NCBI GenBank assembly: GCA_905215575.1
Contig: CAJMQV010000003.1
Location: forward strand, 1 to 64,000
Origin: an uncultured bacterium
GTDB taxonomy: Bacteria; Bacteroidota; Bacteroidia; Bacteroidales; Bacteroidaceae
Reading direction: 5' to 3'
Length of the DNA stretch: 64,000 bases
Notes under the pieces: model-generated
What the model was told of the DNA's origin: nothing
What the model saw: the letters and a program-made list of their open reading frames with translations, nothing else
The model's database searches: none
Made by a program: the position numbers and the translations under genes
In this document: positions 39,632 to 49,128 of the stretch, one piece after another
Layout: the number at the start of each line of letters is the position of its first letter
Numbering within the stretch: position 1 is the stretch's first letter

Positions 39632-40708
39632 ATGTCAAAGTCATTCATTCAAATCCGATATGAGCGCCTGAAAAAGAAAAAGCGCCGGAATATCATCTTG
39701 AACATCGTATGTTTGCTTATTGCCGGTTCCGGTCTGGCCTGGACCGCCAATTATTTCTGGCGTTACATCAGTTATGAGATTACGAATGATGCTTTTGTCG
39801 ATCAGTATGTGGCACCGGTCAATGTCCGTGTGTCGGGATATATTCAGGAAGTGCGTTTTCGGGAACATCAGTATGTACATGCGGGAGATACTTTGGTCGT
39901 ACTTGATAACCGTGAATATCTGATTCGTCAGAAGGAGGCGGAGGCCGCCTTGTTGGATGCCAAGGGCGAAGGCCAAGTGCTGGCTTCTGGCATACGCACC
40001 TCGCAAAGTCGTATTGATGAGCAGGATGCCAACCTGGCCGAAGCGAAAGCCAAACTGTGGCAGGCTGAGCAGGATTACCACCGTTATGAGCGTCTGTTGC
40101 AGGAAGAGTCCGTTCCGCGTCAGCAGTATGATCAGATGAAGGCTGCCTACGAAGCTGCTCAGGCACGCTATGATGCTTTGCTGAAGCAAAAGGAAGCGGC
40201 TCATTCGCAATATGATGAGGCTACCCATAAGCAAGTGGGAGTGCAGGCCGGTGTGCTGCGTGCCGAGGCGGCACTCGATCTGGCCAATCTGAATCTTTCT
40301 TACACAGTGGTCACCGCTCCTTATAGTGGCTATATGGGGCGCCGTACTCTGGAGCCGGGGCAATATGTCTCTGCCGGACAGACTTTGTCTTATCTGGTAC
40401 GTCAGTCCGGCAAGTGGATTACCGCCAATTATCGTGAAACCCAGATTGCTCATATTTATATCGGACAGCCGGTACGTATTAAAGTGGATGGTATTCCCGG
40501 AAAAGTTTTTCAGGGCCACGTCACGGCTATTTCCGAGGCTACAGGTTCCAAATACTCTTTGGTACCGACAGACAATTCTGCCGGTAACTTTGTGAAGGTA
40601 CAGCAACGCATACCCGTTCGGATTGATCTTGACGATGTGGACGAGGAAAGCATGAGTCAGTTGCGTGCCGGTATGATGGTGGTTACAGAAGCGGAGCGGA
40701 AAAGATGA
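39632..40708 (+). CDS. HlyD/EmrA-type membrane fusion protein
   Basis: The 358-aa protein has one N-terminal membrane helix (NIVCLLIAGSGLAWTANYF), a lipoyl/barrel half (VDQYVAPVNVRVSGYIQEV), a long coiled coil of about residues 95-205, and the second lipoyl and beta-barrel part (TVVTAPYSGYMGRRTLEPGQ, QPVRIKVDGIPGKVFQGHV). It links the inner-membrane MFS pump to the TolC channel. Its stop overlaps the next ATG by 4 bp. Confidence 0.9.
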   Translation: MSKSFIQIRYERLKKKKRRNIILNIVCLLIAGSGLAWTANYFWRYISYEITNDAFVDQYVAPVNVRVSGYIQEVRFREHQYVHAGDTLVVLDNREYLIRQKEAEAALLDAKGEGQVLASGIRTSQSRIDEQDANLAEAKAKLWQAEQDYHRYERLLQEESVPRQQYDQMKAAYEAAQARYDALLKQKEAAHSQYDEATHKQVGVQAGVLRAEAALDLANLNLSYTVVTAPYSGYMGRRTLEPGQYVSAGQTLSYLVRQSGKWITANYRETQIAHIYIGQPVRIKVDGIPGKVFQGHVTAISEATGSKYSLVPTDNSAGNFVKVQQRIPVRIDLDDVDEESMSQLRAGMMVVTEAERKR

Positions 40709-42309
40709 AGACGGCGAAAGAACTGGATATACCGGTACGGAGCTGGGTGCCCGACCGTTTGGCTGTGATTCTCCTGTTTCTGGTGATGCTTCCCATCGCC
40801 ATGCTCAACGGTACTTATACCGGAAGTATTGTCGAGGTGTCCAATACTTTAGGCGTTTATACCGAGGATATCACAATCGGTTATTATGCCGCTTCGGCAG
40901 GCATGGCCGTGTCTTATCCCATTGTACCTAAGATTCTGGCCACGTTTTCTTCCAAAACCCTTTTGGTGGCCGACCTCACCTTGCAGTTTCTGCTCAGTTG
41001 GTTCTGTGCCCGTCAGTCACAGATCGAGCTGCTTATTGCCTCCAGTTTCATCATCGGATTTCTGAAAGGCTTTCTGATGTTGTGGGTTATCCGGCGCATC
41101 AAGTTTATTTTCAGTCCGGCCGATGTGCGCAGTGAATTCTATGCCTATTTCTATCCGCTGGTGTTCGGTTGCGGACAGCTTTCGATGGTCATTACCGCTT
41201 TGCTGGCCTATCATTACGACTGGAAGTACATGTATTATTTCATGATGCTGCTTCTGCTTGTGGCTCTTTTGGCGGTATTGCTTTTCATGCGTCACGACCG
41301 TCCGGCCAAACCGGTACCCTGGCGGGAACTCCATTTGCGTGAGATGCTCATCATTTCTACCGGACTGCTCATGCTCATCTATGTGATAACCTATGGTAAG
41401 GTGCTCGACTGGATGGCTTCTTCGCGCATTATTCTTTATATCGTTTTGGCTCCATTGCTGATAGCTCTTTTTCTCTGGGAGCAGTTTCACTCTACGCATC
41501 CCTATGTCAGCCTGAAGCCTTTGTTTCAGTGGAAGGCCATTTTGGGATACTTCTATATGATGCTGGTTATGTTCTTCAGTACCTCTACCAGTCTGCTCAC
41601 CAGCTACCTCACCACGATACTCCGTGTGGACAATACGCATAGCTATACTCTTTATATATGGTTGCTGCCCGGTTATCTGCTCGGAGCGGTTGTCTGTTTC
41701 TGGTGGTTCCGTTGGCAGCGTTGGCGTTTCCGTTTTCTGATAGCCGGTGGAATGGCTTGTTTTGCGGCTTTCTTCGGAATGCTTTATTTTGGAGTTTCGC
41801 CCGACAGTACTTATGAGATGCTCTATCTGCCCATGTTCCTGCGCGGACTGGGAATGCTTACGCTGATTATCGCTTTTGCCCTTTTCGCCGTGGAGGATCT
41901 GCCGCCGAAATATCTGCTGGCCAATGCCTTTTTCCTGATAACCTTCCGGTCTGTGCTGACTCCAGTTGTGGCTTCGGCCTTTTATAATAATGCTTTGTAC
42001 TATCTGCAGCAGAAATATCTGGTTCAGCTGGCGGAGAATACGACAATGATTGATCCGCTGGCAGCCTCCCGTTGGAATTCATCTTTTGCTTCGGCCTTGC
42101 AGCAAGGACAGGGTACGGACGAGGCCATGCAGTTGGCCACGAATACCCTTTACACCGTGCTACAGCAGCAAAGCACTCTGCTAGCCTTGAAACATTTGCT
42201 TGGCTGGCTGTTTGCTGTGACTGTAGTGCTTACTGTCGTGTCACGGTTCATTCCGTTCCATAAAACAGTACGTGTTCCGGTAATCCATACCGGTGAAGAT
42301 ATGGTATAA
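40705..42309 (+). CDS. EmrB-like MFS multidrug efflux transporter (DHA2 type)
   Basis: The 534-aa protein has about 14 hydrophobic helices, as in the DHA2 family, beginning LAVILLFLVMLPIAMLNGTY. It includes VIRRIKFIFSP between early helices and an extended periplasmic loop before the last helix (NTTMIDPLAASRWNSSFASA). It uses the proton gradient to pump compounds into the HlyD-TolC conduit. It is the last gene of the MarR operon and is followed by a terminator. Confidence 0.88.
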   Translation: MKTAKELDIPVRSWVPDRLAVILLFLVMLPIAMLNGTYTGSIVEVSNTLGVYTEDITIGYYAASAGMAVSYPIVPKILATFSSKTLLVADLTLQFLLSWFCARQSQIELLIASSFIIGFLKGFLMLWVIRRIKFIFSPADVRSEFYAYFYPLVFGCGQLSMVITALLAYHYDWKYMYYFMMLLLLVALLAVLLFMRHDRPAKPVPWRELHLREMLIISTGLLMLIYVITYGKVLDWMASSRIILYIVLAPLLIALFLWEQFHSTHPYVSLKPLFQWKAILGYFYMMLVMFFSTSTSLLTSYLTTILRVDNTHSYTLYIWLLPGYLLGAVVCFWWFRWQRWRFRFLIAGGMACFAAFFGMLYFGVSPDSTYEMLYLPMFLRGLGMLTLIIAFALFAVEDLPPKYLLANAFFLITFRSVLTPVVASAFYNNALYYLQQKYLVQLAENTTMIDPLAASRWNSSFASALQQGQGTDEAMQLATNTLYTVLQQQSTLLALKHLLGWLFAVTVVLTVVSRFIPFHKTVRVPVIHTGEDMV

Positions 42310-42320
42310 TGAAAAAAACG

Positions 42321-42371
42321 TCCCGACGAAATGTGCAATTCATCGAAAGGAATTGCAATTTTTGTCGGGAT
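42321..42371 (+). terminator. Terminator of the efflux operon
   Basis: The outer stem TCCCGACGAAA / TTTTTGTCGGGA (with one G-U pair) encloses an inner stem GCAATT/AATTGC. TGATTTTG follows. Confidence 0.65.
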
Positions 42372-42373
42372 GA

Positions 42374-42752
42374 TTTTGTATTTTCGATGTCTCTGAGGAA
42401 GTAATACTCAAGAGTGAGTTGAATGAAGCCTGTGAAAATCATTTTTTAGCCCAATAAGGAAATGGTCGTTTTATAAATAGGTATTTTTCTGTAATCGTTG
42501 GATTTCATGGGTTAATTTATATTAGTGTGCAAGGTTTTTTATGTTTTAATTGGTTAATGTATTAATCTTTTATCTTAATATGAATTTTAAAAGAAGTATC
42601 ATTTAACTTCATATATTACTATAAGTTCATTAGAATATGCATATAATGTTATATTTATTCATTTTAATCTGCTTTTTTATTCCAAATCATTAATATTGCT
42701 GCTTGTTGCGTAAAAAAAAAGGATATTTTTTTTTGCTTTTAATATATATCCC
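42374..42752. other. Gene-free AT-rich stretch
   Basis: About 380 bp, very AT-rich, with no open frame, tRNA or repeat that I can support. It separates the efflux operon from the envelope-protein genes and ends in a promoter. Confidence 0.5.
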
Positions 42753-42760
42753 TATATTTG
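42732..42760 (+). promoter_or_regulatory. Promoter for the 1148-aa exported protein
   Basis: A -33 box TTTG (42732-42735) is separated by 17 nt from the perfect -7 box TATATTTG (42753-42760), 35 bp before the ATG at 42796. This is one of the best Bacteroidetes-type promoters in the window. Confidence 0.65.
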
Positions 42761-42795
42761 CAATCGAATAACAAATTAATTAAAAATTAAGTTTT

Positions 42796-45700
42796 ATGCA
42801 AAAATTATCTACTTATTCAGTAAAGGGCATTCTGATGGCTTTGCTATGCTTACTGTTTGTAGGTCTTGATGCAAAAGCCGTTCGGTCTTCTGCAGTTGAA
42901 GATCTGAATATAGACTTGAAGGTTGGAGAGACTTATGAGTATAAGGCTTTTCAGTCAGTCTATGTTTCATACGTAGCCACAGAAAATGGAGTCCTTAAAT
43001 TGGAGAACCATTCTCCTTACGGTTCTTTTTTGAGTCAGACAAAAGGACGTTATGTTGACACTTCAACAGAAACTTTAAAGACTGCTGTGAATGGAGTTCT
43101 GGAAGTGGATGTTCAGACAGGTGTCACTTATTATTTTTATCAGTGGATGATGGATGCCGGAAGTTTTACTTCTTCTTTCAGAAAGGCTGATGAAATTAAA
43201 ATGGAATTGGTGTCTGTAACTCCAGAAGAAGGTTCTGTACTTTCTTCCGAAGACGCTTCTCTGGTGTCTTATGCCTTTAACAACGATGTGCTGATTGACA
43301 ATGCAACTGTTACTTCAGGAACACAGACTGCTACAGTGGATGTGAACGTTACTTCAGACCGTTTTGCTTCTTTGGATGTTCTTTCTGTTTTGACAGGATG
43401 GCTTAAGGATGAGAAAGTAAAAGCCGGTGATGATTTGACTATTACTTTAAATAATGTGCGTTATGCTAAAGACCAGAGCATTATCTACGGCGAAGACGGT
43501 TCTTTAAGTGTAACTTATAAAATTGCTGCAAAAGCTTTGGAGCTGGTTAGTGTAACTGGTGCATCTTTGGATAAGTTCACCGATTTCCTTTCATATTATG
43601 TTCCTTCAAATCCTGCATCCAAGATTGTCTTGACTTTTGACGGCAATTTGTTGAATGATGCCGATGACGCTCCGAAGGCTATTCTGAATTATGGAGATCT
43701 TGACATGGATGCTGTCGGTGGTTATTATCAGGAGAGTATCCCAGTAGTGGTTGAGGGTAATACAGCTACCGTTGATTTGTCTGGTAAACTCAGACGTACT
43801 CAGGATATGACTCCGAATTACAGTTCTGATGATGATATCTATAAGATTCTTTCTATTAAGGTATCTAATCTGAAATCAGAAGACGGACAGTATATTGCTT
43901 CTACACAGCCAGGTGCTGTCGGTTCTATTTCCTTTATGTTCAATCTGGTGGATGTAACAGCAAATGTTACCAGTGACTTTACTCCGGGAGATGGTGCTTC
44001 ACTGACAGATGTTGATAATTTGGAAATCTGGATTCAGAACGATGCTGCTTTGATTTATGAAGGTGTACGTTTTGACTACGTTGCTGGTGGTGTACAGAAA
44101 AGTACCATTGTCATGAACGACAAGATTGAGAAGGTTGAGGACCCTACAGATAAGACAGCAATGATTTTGACTGTTCCAGTACCACGCATGATTGCTGATG
44201 AAGGCTCTGAGGTTAAGGTATCCTTGTCTGCTTTGTCTACTGCTGATGGATTGGATCACAGTCAGGATGTGGTTGCCACTTATAAGGCACCTGTTTATTC
44301 TCAGGAAGATACAGAGTTGAAGATCTTGAGCTGTAACTATGAGAACGGTGGTTCTTACGAAAAGATTCCGGCAAAAGATAAACTGATTTTGACAACTTCT
44401 AAAGATGATGAGATCGGTTTCATGATTTTCGATATCAAGGATATTACAACTGATGAAATTGTGAAGTCTTCTTCAATCTTCCAGAAAGAAGAAAGCGGAT
44501 GGTCTAACTACTTCTATTATGACTGCGTTCTGATGGAAGGTCATCAATATGAATTGGTTGTTACTGCCTATAAGACAGAAGACGATTATAATTACGGAGC
44601 TGATCCTCTGGGAGTAGGCAAGGTTACTTGGAATGGTTTGACCAAACCTTATGAATACAGTGATGCTACTCTGGAAAGTATTAATCCTGGACCAACACCG
44701 GAAGATGATACAACTTTGGATACTCCTGTAAAGATTGAAACTGCTGATGAGGATTATAGTATTGATTTGACTTTCACTAAGCCGGTTACTGTCAATGCTT
44801 TCATTATTCATAGATTCGGTATGACTGCTGATTTGAAGTCTGTTACTTCAAATGAAGACAAGACTGTTTGGACTTTGGTTATTGGTAAAGAATATCTTGC
44901 CACTGCTCCAGAAACGATTCAGCTTTCTGTTTCTGCAAAGGATGAGCAGGGAAGAACAGTTAAGGCTACTCATGGAGAAGATGATGGTAGTTACTGGATT
45001 TTATACTATTCTTGTACAGTACAAGTTCCAGATGTGACAATTTCTACAGTAGAAACTGCTGGTGTTGTTACCGGACTTAAATTTGATTGTGTAAAGTACC
45101 TGTCTCAATCTTATTTGGCAGGTAAGGAAATAAAGATCTATGATTTGGCTAACCGTACAGTGGTTTATACCATAGAGAGCGGTGCTCAGTTCACTCCGGT
45201 AGTTCCTGAAGAAGAACAGGATAATCCGTTCTATCAGCCTAATTCACTGATCTATTACTTTGACAAGCCTCTGGCAGACGGAGCTTACAATGTGATTTTG
45301 CCACGCGGTTACTTCATTTTGGGTGAACAGTTTGATTCATTCAACAACAAGGAGGAAGTCTATAACTTCACTGTAGGTTCTTCAACCGGTGACGGTGAAC
45401 TGGACAAGACCTTTGAACCTGCATCTGTAACTCCATCTGGCGAAGAGTCAGTCTACAGCATTAAGGAAATCCGCCTGAAGATGCCGACTACATTCTCTCT
45501 CAATGAGAAAGATCCTAAGGAAGTCAGTCTGGTTGGACGTTTGAGCGGTAGCACAATCACTGGTACTTTGAGCCGTGATCCGGAAGATGAGTTCTTTACT
45601 GTTCTGGTTACTTTGGAAAAAGAGGTAACAACTCCAGATTCTTATATGCTGGTTATTCCTGAGGAGGCATTTGGTGACGATGAGTATGGAGCAACTGAGT

Positions 45701-46242
45701 TTACCGGTGGTAAGTGTAATCCTAAGTTGATGTACTCAATTGTAGTAGTAGCCGCTCCGAAACCAATCGAGATTACTCCGGCCGACGGCGCTGAGGTTGA
45801 AGAGTTGAGTGAATTCTTCTTCAAGGGTGTTGAAATCAACGATTACACCAAGGAGATGGTTCTGAAGGATAAGGATGGTAACGAATTGGCTAAGTTCAAT
45901 GCCGATAAATTGGAATGGGTATACGAAGATGATAACTGGGAGAACTTCTTGGGTTACAGTTATACTTTGGCTGAAGCAATTACTGAACCGGGTGACTATA
46001 CTTTGGAAATTCCGGAAGGTTTGCTGGCTTATTCTAACTTCGAGCCGATCCCAGCCATGACCTTGAAGTACCACATTGCTGATCCTACAACTGGTATTCA
46101 GAATGTATGGGGCGACAATGCTCAGGTAACAGTTTACACAATTAATGGTGTATTGCTCTATCATAACGCTGATGCTTCTGTAGTGAAGAATCTGAAGAAG
46201 GGACTTTATATCATTAATGGTAAGAAGGTAGCTGTTAAGTAA
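42796..46242 (+). CDS. Large exported multi-Ig-like protein with C-terminal sorting-like tail
   Basis: The 1148-aa protein has a signal peptide (residues about 1-30, ending LDAKA). It continues with many beta-rich, acidic segments of about 100 residues, such as LVSVTPEEGSVLSSEDASLV and AKPLELVSVTGASLDK-like repeats, which look like bacterial Ig domains (ITPADGAEVEELSEFFFKGV near the end). The last 50 residues (VTVYTINGVLLYHNAD, KNLKKGLYIINGKKVAVK) resemble type IX secretion or Bacteroidales surface sorting tails. I recognise no enzyme motif. It has its own promoter and a terminator before the M6 protease gene. Confidence 0.75.
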   Translation: MQKLSTYSVKGILMALLCLLFVGLDAKAVRSSAVEDLNIDLKVGETYEYKAFQSVYVSYVATENGVLKLENHSPYGSFLSQTKGRYVDTSTETLKTAVNGVLEVDVQTGVTYYFYQWMMDAGSFTSSFRKADEIKMELVSVTPEEGSVLSSEDASLVSYAFNNDVLIDNATVTSGTQTATVDVNVTSDRFASLDVLSVLTGWLKDEKVKAGDDLTITLNNVRYAKDQSIIYGEDGSLSVTYKIAAKALELVSVTGASLDKFTDFLSYYVPSNPASKIVLTFDGNLLNDADDAPKAILNYGDLDMDAVGGYYQESIPVVVEGNTATVDLSGKLRRTQDMTPNYSSDDDIYKILSIKVSNLKSEDGQYIASTQPGAVGSISFMFNLVDVTANVTSDFTPGDGASLTDVDNLEIWIQNDAALIYEGVRFDYVAGGVQKSTIVMNDKIEKVEDPTDKTAMILTVPVPRMIADEGSEVKVSLSALSTADGLDHSQDVVATYKAPVYSQEDTELKILSCNYENGGSYEKIPAKDKLILTTSKDDEIGFMIFDIKDITTDEIVKSSSIFQKEESGWSNYFYYDCVLMEGHQYELVVTAYKTEDDYNYGADPLGVGKVTWNGLTKPYEYSDATLESINPGPTPEDDTTLDTPVKIETADEDYSIDLTFTKPVTVNAFIIHRFGMTADLKSVTSNEDKTVWTLVIGKEYLATAPETIQLSVSAKDEQGRTVKATHGEDDGSYWILYYSCTVQVPDVTISTVETAGVVTGLKFDCVKYLSQSYLAGKEIKIYDLANRTVVYTIESGAQFTPVVPEEEQDNPFYQPNSLIYYFDKPLADGAYNVILPRGYFILGEQFDSFNNKEEVYNFTVGSSTGDGELDKTFEPASVTPSGEESVYSIKEIRLKMPTTFSLNEKDPKEVSLVGRLSGSTITGTLSRDPEDEFFTVLVTLEKEVTTPDSYMLVIPEEAFGDDEYGATEFTGGKCNPKLMYSIVVVAAPKPIEITPADGAEVEELSEFFFKGVEINDYTKEMVLKDKDGNELAKFNADKLEWVYEDDNWENFLGYSYTLAEAITEPGDYTLEIPEGLLAYSNFEPIPAMTLKYHIADPTTGIQNVWGDNAQVTVYTINGVLLYHNADASVVKNLKKGLYIINGKKVAVK

Positions 46243-46266
46243 TTGATTTGACAGAATAATTTTAGG

Positions 46267-46304
46267 GAGGAAAGGTAACCATGATGTTATCTTTCCTCTT
46301 TTTT
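46267..46304 (+). terminator. Intrinsic terminator
   Basis: GAGGAAAGGTAAC and GTTATCTTTCCTC (12 of 13 paired, 6-nt loop) followed by six T residues. It ends the large exported protein's transcript. Confidence 0.8.
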
Positions 46305-46353
46305 CCCGCAGCCGGGTGGCTTGCGGGTTTTGACATTTAATAAATAGTAGATT

Positions 46354-48021
46354 ATGACTTTTATCAGATTGAAAAAAAATCAGAAAAGAATGCAGGGAGG
46401 TGTTCGTTTCAAAACGCTTTCCATGGCTCTTCTGTGTTGTGCTTCTTTAGCGGCTTCACCCGTTATCCGCAAGAGCATTACCGTGACACAACCCGATGGA
46501 AGTGAACTGGTACTGATGCCTCATGGAGATGAGTTTGGAGTGTGGTATACCGATACAGAGGGACGGGTGATGGTGCAGGATGCACAAGGTAATTTTGTTT
46601 ATGTCAGTGCGGATGCTGCCCTTATGAATCGAACTAAAGCTGTGGCTCAGAATCGTATTGGAGAGATGTCTGTTCACGAAGGAAGTCCGCGCATTCCGGT
46701 TATTCTGGTTTCTTTTGCTGACAAGGATTTCTCGGAAAAGGACCCGAAGGCCGGGTTTGAGAACCGTTTGTGCAGAGCGGCTACATTAAGTGAGGTGGAA
46801 GCCGGAAACGGTTCGGCCTATCAGTATTTTGTGGATCAGAGCGACGGTAAGTTTACACCGGAATTTGAAATAATCGGTCCGTTGAAACTGTCTCAGCCTG
46901 AAGCTTCCTACGTAAACAAAGAAGCAGAGATGGTCAGTGAGGCTGTAGCGTTGGCGTCAGCGCAGGGCATTGTGTCAGACTGGTCTGTTTATGACAGTGA
47001 TGGAGATGGAAAGGTAGATGCGTCTTATGTGATCTTTGCCGGTGAAGGACGTCATGCGCATCCTCAGGATATGACACTGATCTGGCCTCAGACTTCTGTC
47101 TTTGTAAATAATCCGCCACAGGCAGACGGCGTTACCTTTCATGCTTATTCCTGCTGCAATGAATTGCTTTATGGCGAATTGGACGGCTTCGGCACTTTCT
47201 GCCATGAGTTCAGTCATCAGTTGGGATTGCCGGATTTCTACCGTACCGACGGTGGCATATTGAGTGAGTTCAATATGGGGCCTTGGTCATTGATGGATTA
47301 TGGAAGTTATAACGGAAGCGGTTATCTGCCTGTAGGTTATCGTGCCTTGGAAAAATGGTGTATGGGATGGCTGGAACCTATAGAGCTGGAAAAGGCTGCT
47401 ACTGTTGTGGGATGGCCGGCTAATGCCGCACCGTTCAAGATTTCCAATGATGTGGACAATTCCGAATATTATATTCTGGAAACTGTTGATAAAAAAGGAT
47501 GGAATCATGCTTGTCCGGCAGAAGGTATTCTTGTGACACACGTTTATTTGCCCGGAGGATTCAAGTCGAATTCTTGGAAAGACAATTCTTTAAATAACAG
47601 TGCAGCTCCAAGCGTACATGTTATTGCTGCCGACAATGAGCGTTTACAATTGGTTACCGGTGTAAATGAGGCGGAATATGAAGAGAGCATCCGCCACGAT
47701 CTGTATCCTAACGAAGCCGGAAATAATGAATTGACCAATACTTCTACTCCGGCTGCAAATGTGTATGTAGGTCTTTGGGGACAGATGAATAAACCGATAA
47801 CAGAGATGACTTATGATGCTCAGACAGGGCGTGCTTCTTTCTTGTTTATGGGAGGTGATGATCAAAACATCATAACTTCTGTCAGTGCTCCTATGAAACA
47901 GAATGGAAAGGAAAAGGGCTGTTGGAGTCTGGATGGATTGCGTTGGGAGAAACAACCAAACCAGAAAGGTATTTATATTATTCGAGATGGTCAGGGAAAT
48001 CTGATTAAGGTTTGCCGATAA
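46354..48021 (+). CDS. M6-family secreted metalloprotease
   Basis: The 555-aa protein has a hydrophobic export signal (about residues 20-38, LSMALLCCASLAASP). An N-terminal region includes MPHGDEFGVWYTDTEGRVM. The M6 catalytic domain contains VILVSFADKDF, DSDGDGKVDASYVIFAGEG and the zinc motif FCHEFSHQLGLPD (H284, E285, H288). Its C-terminal 30 residues (NQKGIYIIRDGQGNLIKVCR) form a short sorting-like tail similar to that of the upstream protein. It likely degrades proteins outside the cell. No clear promoter lies in the 50 bp upstream, so readthrough from the previous unit is possible. Confidence 0.88.
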   Translation: MTFIRLKKNQKRMQGGVRFKTLSMALLCCASLAASPVIRKSITVTQPDGSELVLMPHGDEFGVWYTDTEGRVMVQDAQGNFVYVSADAALMNRTKAVAQNRIGEMSVHEGSPRIPVILVSFADKDFSEKDPKAGFENRLCRAATLSEVEAGNGSAYQYFVDQSDGKFTPEFEIIGPLKLSQPEASYVNKEAEMVSEAVALASAQGIVSDWSVYDSDGDGKVDASYVIFAGEGRHAHPQDMTLIWPQTSVFVNNPPQADGVTFHAYSCCNELLYGELDGFGTFCHEFSHQLGLPDFYRTDGGILSEFNMGPWSLMDYGSYNGSGYLPVGYRALEKWCMGWLEPIELEKAATVVGWPANAAPFKISNDVDNSEYYILETVDKKGWNHACPAEGILVTHVYLPGGFKSNSWKDNSLNNSAAPSVHVIAADNERLQLVTGVNEAEYEESIRHDLYPNEAGNNELTNTSTPAANVYVGLWGQMNKPITEMTYDAQTGRASFLFMGGDDQNIITSVSAPMKQNGKEKGCWSLDGLRWEKQPNQKGIYIIRDGQGNLIKVCR

Positions 48022-48039
48022 AATTCTTTCTGATGGCTG

Positions 48040-48088
48040 AAAACAAATAGCCCGGACTCAGTGAACTGATGTCCGGGCTATTTGTTTT
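48040..48088. terminator. Strong bidirectional terminator
   Basis: Perfect 18-bp arms AAAACAAATAGCCCGGAC (48040-48057) and its complement (48071-48088), with A and T tracts at both ends, between convergent genes. Confidence 0.9.
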
Positions 48089-48108
48089 TTAGATATATCA
48101 AGAGCTGA

Positions 48109-49128
48109 TTATCGGGTCAGTTCCAGATTCAGGAACTGATTGATGGCTCCCATATTCTGATCGTCCTTGTAGGCAGACAGAGCAAAACCTCCCATTTTCT
48201 TTCCGTCCTGGAATGTGCTGTCGGCCTTGAACGGATAATTGAGTTTGTCGTTCAGATACTCCGGATTACAGAAATAGTGTCGGGCTGCGCTTTCTTTTTC
48301 TTTGGAGTAAATGATGCTTTCTTCGGACAAGCCGCAAACATATACCTGATATTGTGAATTATACATACCGGCATAGCTGTTGGTGACAATGGCCAGAGAG
48401 TTTCCGTAAGCAACGGCTGGAATACGGATTCCGTCTTGCAATCCGTCAATTACCAGTTGGTTTCCGTTGGCAGAGATTTGAATGTTCTTTTGCTGTTGCT
48501 TGCCGCTTTTATCCTGCCATTTAGCTGTCCAATTGCCTAAGAAGTTGCTGGTTTCGTACTGATAGATTCCTGTCGTGATGGTCTGGTTCAGAGACTCACA
48601 ATAGAATTGTACTTTTGCATAACGTGGCGCTCCGCTTGTGTTGGATGCGATATTTAACGTAGTGCCTTCAGTACCTATGTTCGGAGTAATCCACGAAGCT
48701 TCTGTTGAGGCTGCATAATCAAAAACGGTTTTGATATCATAAACCAGCTTTTGCTGCTTGTTGTTTACGATAAAGGTGTCCTGGCCCGCATCACTTCTGA
48801 AGTAACCGCCTGCTTGTGATACCGGAACCTTTTGGCTGCCATCCGCAGATGTGATGGTTACTACGGCTGTACGGCCTTCGAGAGAAGTATTATTAGATAC
48901 TTCCAGAAGCACACTGTCTTGTTTGCAGGTCACCTGACACCAGTCTTCGGATGAACTGGCGGTAAAGTTGCCGGACTGAGACAGGACGATATAACCTTTT
49001 GACTCTTTAGCCTGGAAATAGGCCTCCGATTTGACTACCTGTAAAGAGTAAGTGCTCTCTTCGTCCTGGCAACTGACGGCACCCATACAAAGCATGGGTA
49101 CCATCAGAAAAGGAATATATTTTTTCAT
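48109..49128 (-). CDS. BACON-domain surface lipoprotein
   Basis: The 339-aa protein has a lipoprotein signal ending MGAVSC20. Two BACON-like Ig domains follow: GYIVLSQSGNFTASSSEDWC with TAVVTITSADGSQKVPVSQA, and a second starting DTFIVNNKQQKLVYDI with TEASWITPNIGTEG. A C-terminal beta-rich domain (GNWTAKWQDKSGKQQQKNIQ) resembles other SusCD-linked lipoproteins. It is the last gene of the leftward SusC/SusD operon and overlaps the DUF4302 gene by one base. A role in binding glycan or protein at the cell surface is inferred. Confidence 0.78.
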   Translation of the reverse strand: MKKYIPFLMVPMLCMGAVSCQDEESTYSLQVVKSEAYFQAKESKGYIVLSQSGNFTASSSEDWCQVTCKQDSVLLEVSNNTSLEGRTAVVTITSADGSQKVPVSQAGGYFRSDAGQDTFIVNNKQQKLVYDIKTVFDYAASTEASWITPNIGTEGTTLNIASNTSGAPRYAKVQFYCESLNQTITTGIYQYETSNFLGNWTAKWQDKSGKQQQKNIQISANGNQLVIDGLQDGIRIPAVAYGNSLAIVTNSYAGMYNSQYQVYVCGLSEESIIYSKEKESAARHYFCNPEYLNDKLNYPFKADSTFQDGKKMGGFALSAYKDDQNMGAINQFLNLELTR

